Origin: Macrostomum hystrix
Taxonomy: Eukaryota > Platyhelminthes > Macrostomidae
DNA length: 64,000 bases
Reading direction: 5' to 3'
Assembly (NCBI GenBank): GCA_950097015.1
Contig: CATNEN010000029.1
Span: 5,103,501 to 5,167,500, forward strand
A program made the translations under genes and the position numbers. A model generated the notes under the pieces. It searched no databases and was not told the DNA's origin. It was given only the letters and a program-made list of their open reading frames with translations. Shown here in pieces: positions 60,101-64,000 of the stretch (within the stretch, counting starts at the first letter, position 1; every line of letters begins with the position of its first letter).

Positions 60101-61374
60101 CCTGACACCCGAACACACCTGAAACCCGAACACACCTGAAACCCGAACACACCTGAAACCCGAAAACACCTGAAACCCGAACACACCTGAAACCCGAACA
60201 CACCTGACACCCGAACACACCTGAAACCCGAACACACCTGAAACCCGAACACACCTGACACCCGAACACACCTGACACCCGAACACACCTGAAACCCGAA
60301 GACACCTGACACCCGAACACACCTGAAACCCGAAGACACCTGAAACCCGAACACACCTGACACCCGAACACACCTGAAACCCGAAGACACCTGAAACCCG
60401 AACACACCTGACACCCGAATCTTCAGGCCGGCAGCAACCTAGAATTCCAGCTGAGCCTGCGAGGCTTCAGCAATCCGGCTGGCCAATTAGCCGACGGTCG
60501 CTGCTGCTCGCCCACCGGCTCTTGTCCCGGCGACTGCCGAACATTCGTCCGAGTCTGCGTCACAGTCAGGCGTGACATTCTCGTCAGCGGCGGCGGTGGC
60601 GGCGGCGGCGGCGGCGTCACAGGCGGTTTCCCGGGGCCTCGAGATGCTTGCATAATAGTGGATCACCTAACCGGAGTTCTCGGAGGAAACAATCTGACCC
60701 GGCCTCTGCAAGACCTTCGCGTCGATCCGAAGGCGTGGGTGGTGAGTCAGCAAATTTAAATTGAAACTGCATTTACTATTCACTGGCGTAGGTGGAAAAA
60801 AACTAAAAATAGAAGATTTCCTGATAATTGCCCATCCTTTTTTACGCATTTTCTAAAATCCGGAAACGCGACGTATTCTTACTTTTTTACGATTTTTTTC
60901 GCGATAATAGCTTTTCTGTGCCAGAAAATAGAATTTTTATTCCTACATTATTCTCTCCGTCAATCTCGTGACGACTAAATCCAAATTTGACAATAGGGAC
61001 ATGAGAAAAATTAGATTACCAATCCTCTTTACTTATTCTAACTACGACTATAATTTTCTACTTTTCTTTTGTTCTCCTAAAATCTATATTTGTATAGTTC
61101 TGTTTCTGCTTTGTGCCCATACAAAGCCGAACGATGACTAAATACACATAGCTGCCTTGTTAATCTACCGTATATACTGACTATTGTATTGATATTTATT
61201 AGGCGCCGAAAGTTGAGAAGCACGGAATAGGAGCCTAGTAAGGTCGAGTTTCACTAGCTCTAACAGTGTCAGACTAACACCGCCTCCTCAAACTGTAGGC
61301 TGATCGCGCATTCGCAGTGGTATTCGACCTGCTGCACCTGCCCCAACCGCATCACGTGACCAACAGGACCCTGG
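57113..61374 (+). CDS. Notch ligand of the Delta/Serrate-Jagged family, N-terminal exons (partial)
   Basis: Membrane-anchored ligand that activates Notch on neighbouring cells. Exons seen: 57113-57199 (29 codons, signal peptide with LSVPTVGLIILLYLTTDSQ), 60427-60741 (105 codons), 61299-61374 (25 codons plus one base). All are in phase with GT-AG sites. Exon 2 starts the MNNL domain: GSNLEFQLSLRGF, GQLADGRCC with the Cys pair, CRTFVRVCV, a Gly-rich insert, then LGGNNLTRPL. Exon 3 (ADRAFAVVFDLLH) matches the strand before the DSL domain. DSL, EGF repeats and the transmembrane segment must lie beyond the window. Delta versus Jagged cannot be decided. An exon 2-internal GGT/GGC run encodes eight or nine glycines. 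Confidence 0.82.
57226..58650. repeat. 45-bp tandem array in intron 1 of the Notch ligand
   Basis: About 31 copies of a 45-bp unit containing AGAACATCAGAAGGATGTAC and AGACACTGTAGGCAGACAGA. Because 45 is divisible by three, frames of 452-496 codons stay open on the minus strand and 336 on plus. They have repeat composition only. Confidence 0.95.
58651..59480. other. Intron 1 of the Notch ligand, unique part
   Basis: A GC-richer segment at 59022-59175 can be read as about 45 codons (ERCSFFELLKPDTPGSLLET ...) between an AG and a CAG, but it ends in a stop shortly after and has no recognised domain. It may be an unrelated remnant. Confidence 0.35.
59491..60419. repeat. 17-bp tandem array reaching the exon 2 acceptor
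   Basis: About 55 copies of CCTGACACCCGAACACA in strict 17-nt register, with two independent binary variants (GACACCC/GAAACCC and AACACA/AAGACA). It ends 7 nt before the exon at 60427, so the region where the branch point and pyrimidine tract should be is repeat. Confidence 0.95.
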
Positions 61375-61527
61375 GTGAGTGCGGCTTGAAAACACAAAAC
61401 TTTCACTCTTCTGGTCTGCCTCCTTACGCGCATCTGCTCGGTCTAAACCTTTTTTTGTCTTTCCGTGTCTCATTAGAGAGAAAGAAGCTGATATGAGATT
61501 AAATAATGGGGATTGGAGAAGAGACAG

Positions 61528-62060
61528 GAGGGATAGAGAAGAGAGAATAGAGAATAGATAAGAGAGAATAGAGAATAGATAAGAGAGAATAGAGAATAGA
61601 TAAGAGAGAATAGAGAATAGATAAGAGAGAATAGAGAATAGATAAGAGAGAATAGAGAATAGATAAGAGAGAATAGAGAATAGATAAGAGAGAATAGAGA
61701 CTAGATAAGATAGAATAGAGAATAGATAAGAGAGAATAGAGAATAGATAAGAGAGAATAGAGACTAGATAAGATAGAATAGAGAATAGATAAGAGAGAAT
61801 AGAGAATAGGTAAGAGAGAATAGAGAATAGAGAATAGAGAATAGGTAAGAGAGAATAGAGAATAGAGAATAGAGAATAGGTAAGAGAGAATAGAGAATAT
61901 AGAATAGATGAGAGAGAATAGAGAATAGAAAATAGATGAGAGAGAATAGAGAATAGAGAATAGATGAGAGAGAATAGATGAGAGAGAATAGAGAATAGAG
62001 ACTAGATAAGAGAGAATAGAGAATAGATGAGAGAGAATAGAGAATAGATAAGAGAGAAGA
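61528..62060. repeat. 21-bp purine-rich tandem array
   Basis: About 25 copies of AGAGAATAGATAAGAGAGAA-type units, almost pure A/G/T on plus, degenerating at the end. It lies in the intron after Notch ligand exon 3. Confidence 0.92.
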
Positions 62061-62430
62061 GATAAGCGGAAATTGAGACTAGAACAGAGATAGGAGGGAA
62101 GATAAGAGATGGGAGGGGATAGAAGAGGAGACGAGAGAATTGGTGGAAGAGTAGTTAAAAATATATATTTTTTCCCGTTTCTCATTTTTTATTTTTTCCA
62201 TAATCCCTACTACATTGTCTGTAATTCCTGATCTCTTAACCTTTGTCAGTCGTCATATGATTCCCCATATGAAAGCGGCATAAGGATTCAGTTTTAACTA
62301 GCTCGTAGCTTCTTATTTCCGCAAATGTCGCTTATTTCTGCAAGGAAACCTGCCTTTATTTTTCTGATTGAGACAGCTATAGGCGTCACAAAGCAATAAT
62401 ACTCGTACTAGGCAGGGAATATGCTATCCA

Positions 62431-64000
62431 ATAGATGGATAGAGAATTGATGGAAATTTCTAGATAGAGAATTGATAGAAATAGATGGATAGAGAATTGA
62501 TAGAAATAGATGCATAGAGAATTGATGGAAATTTCTAGATAGAGAATTGATAGAAATAGATGGATAGAGAATTGATGGAAATTTCTAGATAGAGAATTGA
62601 TAGAAATAGATGGATAGAGAATTGATAGAAATAGATGGATAGAGAATTGATAGAAATAGATGGATAGAGAATTGATAGAAATAGATGGATAGAGAATTAA
62701 TATAAATAGATGGATAGAGAATTGATAGAAATAGATGGATAGAGAATTGATATAAATAGATGGATAGAGAATTGATATAAATAGATGGATAGAGAATTAA
62801 TAGAAATAGATGGTTAGAGAATTGATAGAAATAGATGGATAGAGAATTAATAGAAATAGATGGAAAGAGAATTGATAGAAATAGATGGATAGAGAATTGA
62901 TAGAAATAGATGGATAGAGAATTGATAGAAATAGATGGATAGAGAATTGATAGAAATAGATGGATAGAGAATTGATAGAAATAGATAGATAGAGAATTGA
63001 TAGAAATAGATGAGAAAGAGAATTGATAGAAATAGATGGATAGAGAATTGATAGAAATAGATGGATAGAGAATTGATAGAAATAGATGGATAGAGAATTT
63101 GATAGAAATAGATTGATAGAGAATTGATAGAAATAGATGGGTAGAGAATTGATAGAAATAGATGGATAGAGAATTGATAGAAATAGATGGATAGAGAATT
63201 GATAGAAATAGATTGATAGAGAATTGATAGAAATAGATAGATAGAGAATTTGATAGAAATAGATGGATAGAGAATTGATAGAAATAGATTAATAGAGAAT
63301 TGATAGAAATATATGGATAGAGAATTTGATATAAATAGATGGATAGAGAATTGATAGAAATAGATTGATAGAGAATTGATAGAAATATATGGATAGAGAA
63401 TTGATAGAAATAGATGGATAGAGAATTGATAGAAATAGATTGATAGAGAATTGATAGAAATAGATGGATAGAGAATATGATAGAAATAGATGGATAGAGA
63501 ATTGATAGAAATAGATTGACAGAGAATTGATAGAAATAGATGGATAGAGAATTGATAGAAATAGATGGATAGAGAATTGATAGAAATAGATGGGTAGAGA
63601 ATTGATAGAAATAGATGGATAGAGAATTGATATAAATAGATGGATAGAGAATTGATAGAAATATATGGAAAGAGAATTGATAGAAATAGATGGATAGAGA
63701 ATTGATAGAAATAGATGGATAGAGAATTGATAGAAATAGATGGATAGAGAATTGATAGAAATAGATGGATAGAGAATTGATAGAAATAGATGGGTAGAGA
63801 ATTGATAGAAATAGATGGATAGAGAATTGATAGAAATAGATGGATAGAGAATTGATAGAAATAGATTGATAGAGAATTGATAGAAATAGATAGATAGAGA
63901 ATTTGATAGAAATAGATGGATAGAGAATTGATAGAAATAGATTAATAGATAATTGATAGAAATAGATGGATAGAGAATTGATAGAAATAGATGAGAAAGA
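62431..64000. repeat. 25-bp tandem array running off the window
   Basis: About 62 copies of a 25-bp unit (GATAGAGAATTGATAGAAAT plus AGATG), with variants GGAAATTTCTA, ATTGAT and occasional extra T. It still continues at the last base of the window. Confidence 0.95.

Noticed and set aside
59452..60414. Three long minus-strand frames of Phe-Gln-Val-Ser type repeats
   Set aside because: A stop-free 17-bp unit keeps all three frames of one strand open, and equal openness of three frames argues against coding.
61499..62185. 228-codon Ser/Leu/Tyr-rich membrane-like protein
   Set aside because: Complement of the purine-rich 21-bp array. The hydrophobic look comes from TAT/CTC/TTC codons of the repeat.

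Overview
The window is animal (metazoan) genomic DNA. Its genes are split by canonical GT-AG introns (one GC-AG). It carries a tRNA-derived SINE and several other dispersed repeats. The products include an ionotropic glutamate receptor pair, KEAP1, SARAF and the start of a Delta/Jagged-type Notch ligand. Exons are GC-rich, introns and spacers are AT-rich, and tandem arrays of short units take up a very large share of the non-coding DNA. This suits a bilaterian invertebrate, perhaps marine, but I cannot name the phylum from sequence alone.

Layout. (1) 566-10947, minus strand: an 11-exon ionotropic glutamate receptor gene (A, 794 aa). (2) 14122-26999, plus strand: its 12-exon paralogue (B, 820 aa). 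They are head to head and share about 3.2 kb that holds a TATA/CCAAT promoter for each and a 1.25-kb 15-bp array. All splice phases join in frame in both genes. Five consecutive ligand-binding/pore exons have identical lengths, so this is an inverted duplication. (3) 28951-29376 and 30879-31304, minus strand: two nearly identical copies of the RPL32 coding exon. (4) 31.3-36.0 kb: AT-rich spacer rich in the palindrome TAGGCCTA. (5) 36073-37820, plus strand: SARAF, 3 exons, followed by a cluster of three GTCACGTGAC palindromes. (6) 38.8-42.8 kb: three tandem arrays. The last, an 81-bp unit x 11, abuts the stop codon of (7) KEAP1, 42851-46354, minus strand, 4 exons, 612 aa. (8) 48404-49050, minus strand: a divergent eIF5A-like gene with an altered hypusine loop. 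(9) 49771-52835: an indel-free 20-bp array of 153 units. (10) 57113 to beyond the window, plus strand: the signal-peptide and N-terminal (MNNL) exons of a Notch ligand, whose introns are filled by 45-, 17-, 21- and 25-bp arrays.

The genes do not form one pathway. The receptors are membrane signalling proteins. SARAF restrains store-operated calcium entry at the ER. KEAP1 senses electrophiles and targets NRF2. RPL32 and the eIF5A-like protein belong to translation. The Notch ligand acts in cell-cell signalling. The most striking feature is how the gene architecture and the tandem repeats fit together. Most receptor introns consist largely of their own private minisatellite, sometimes leaving only 10-25 nt at the splice sites. 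Several of these arrays share a GAGTGAGGTGG core.
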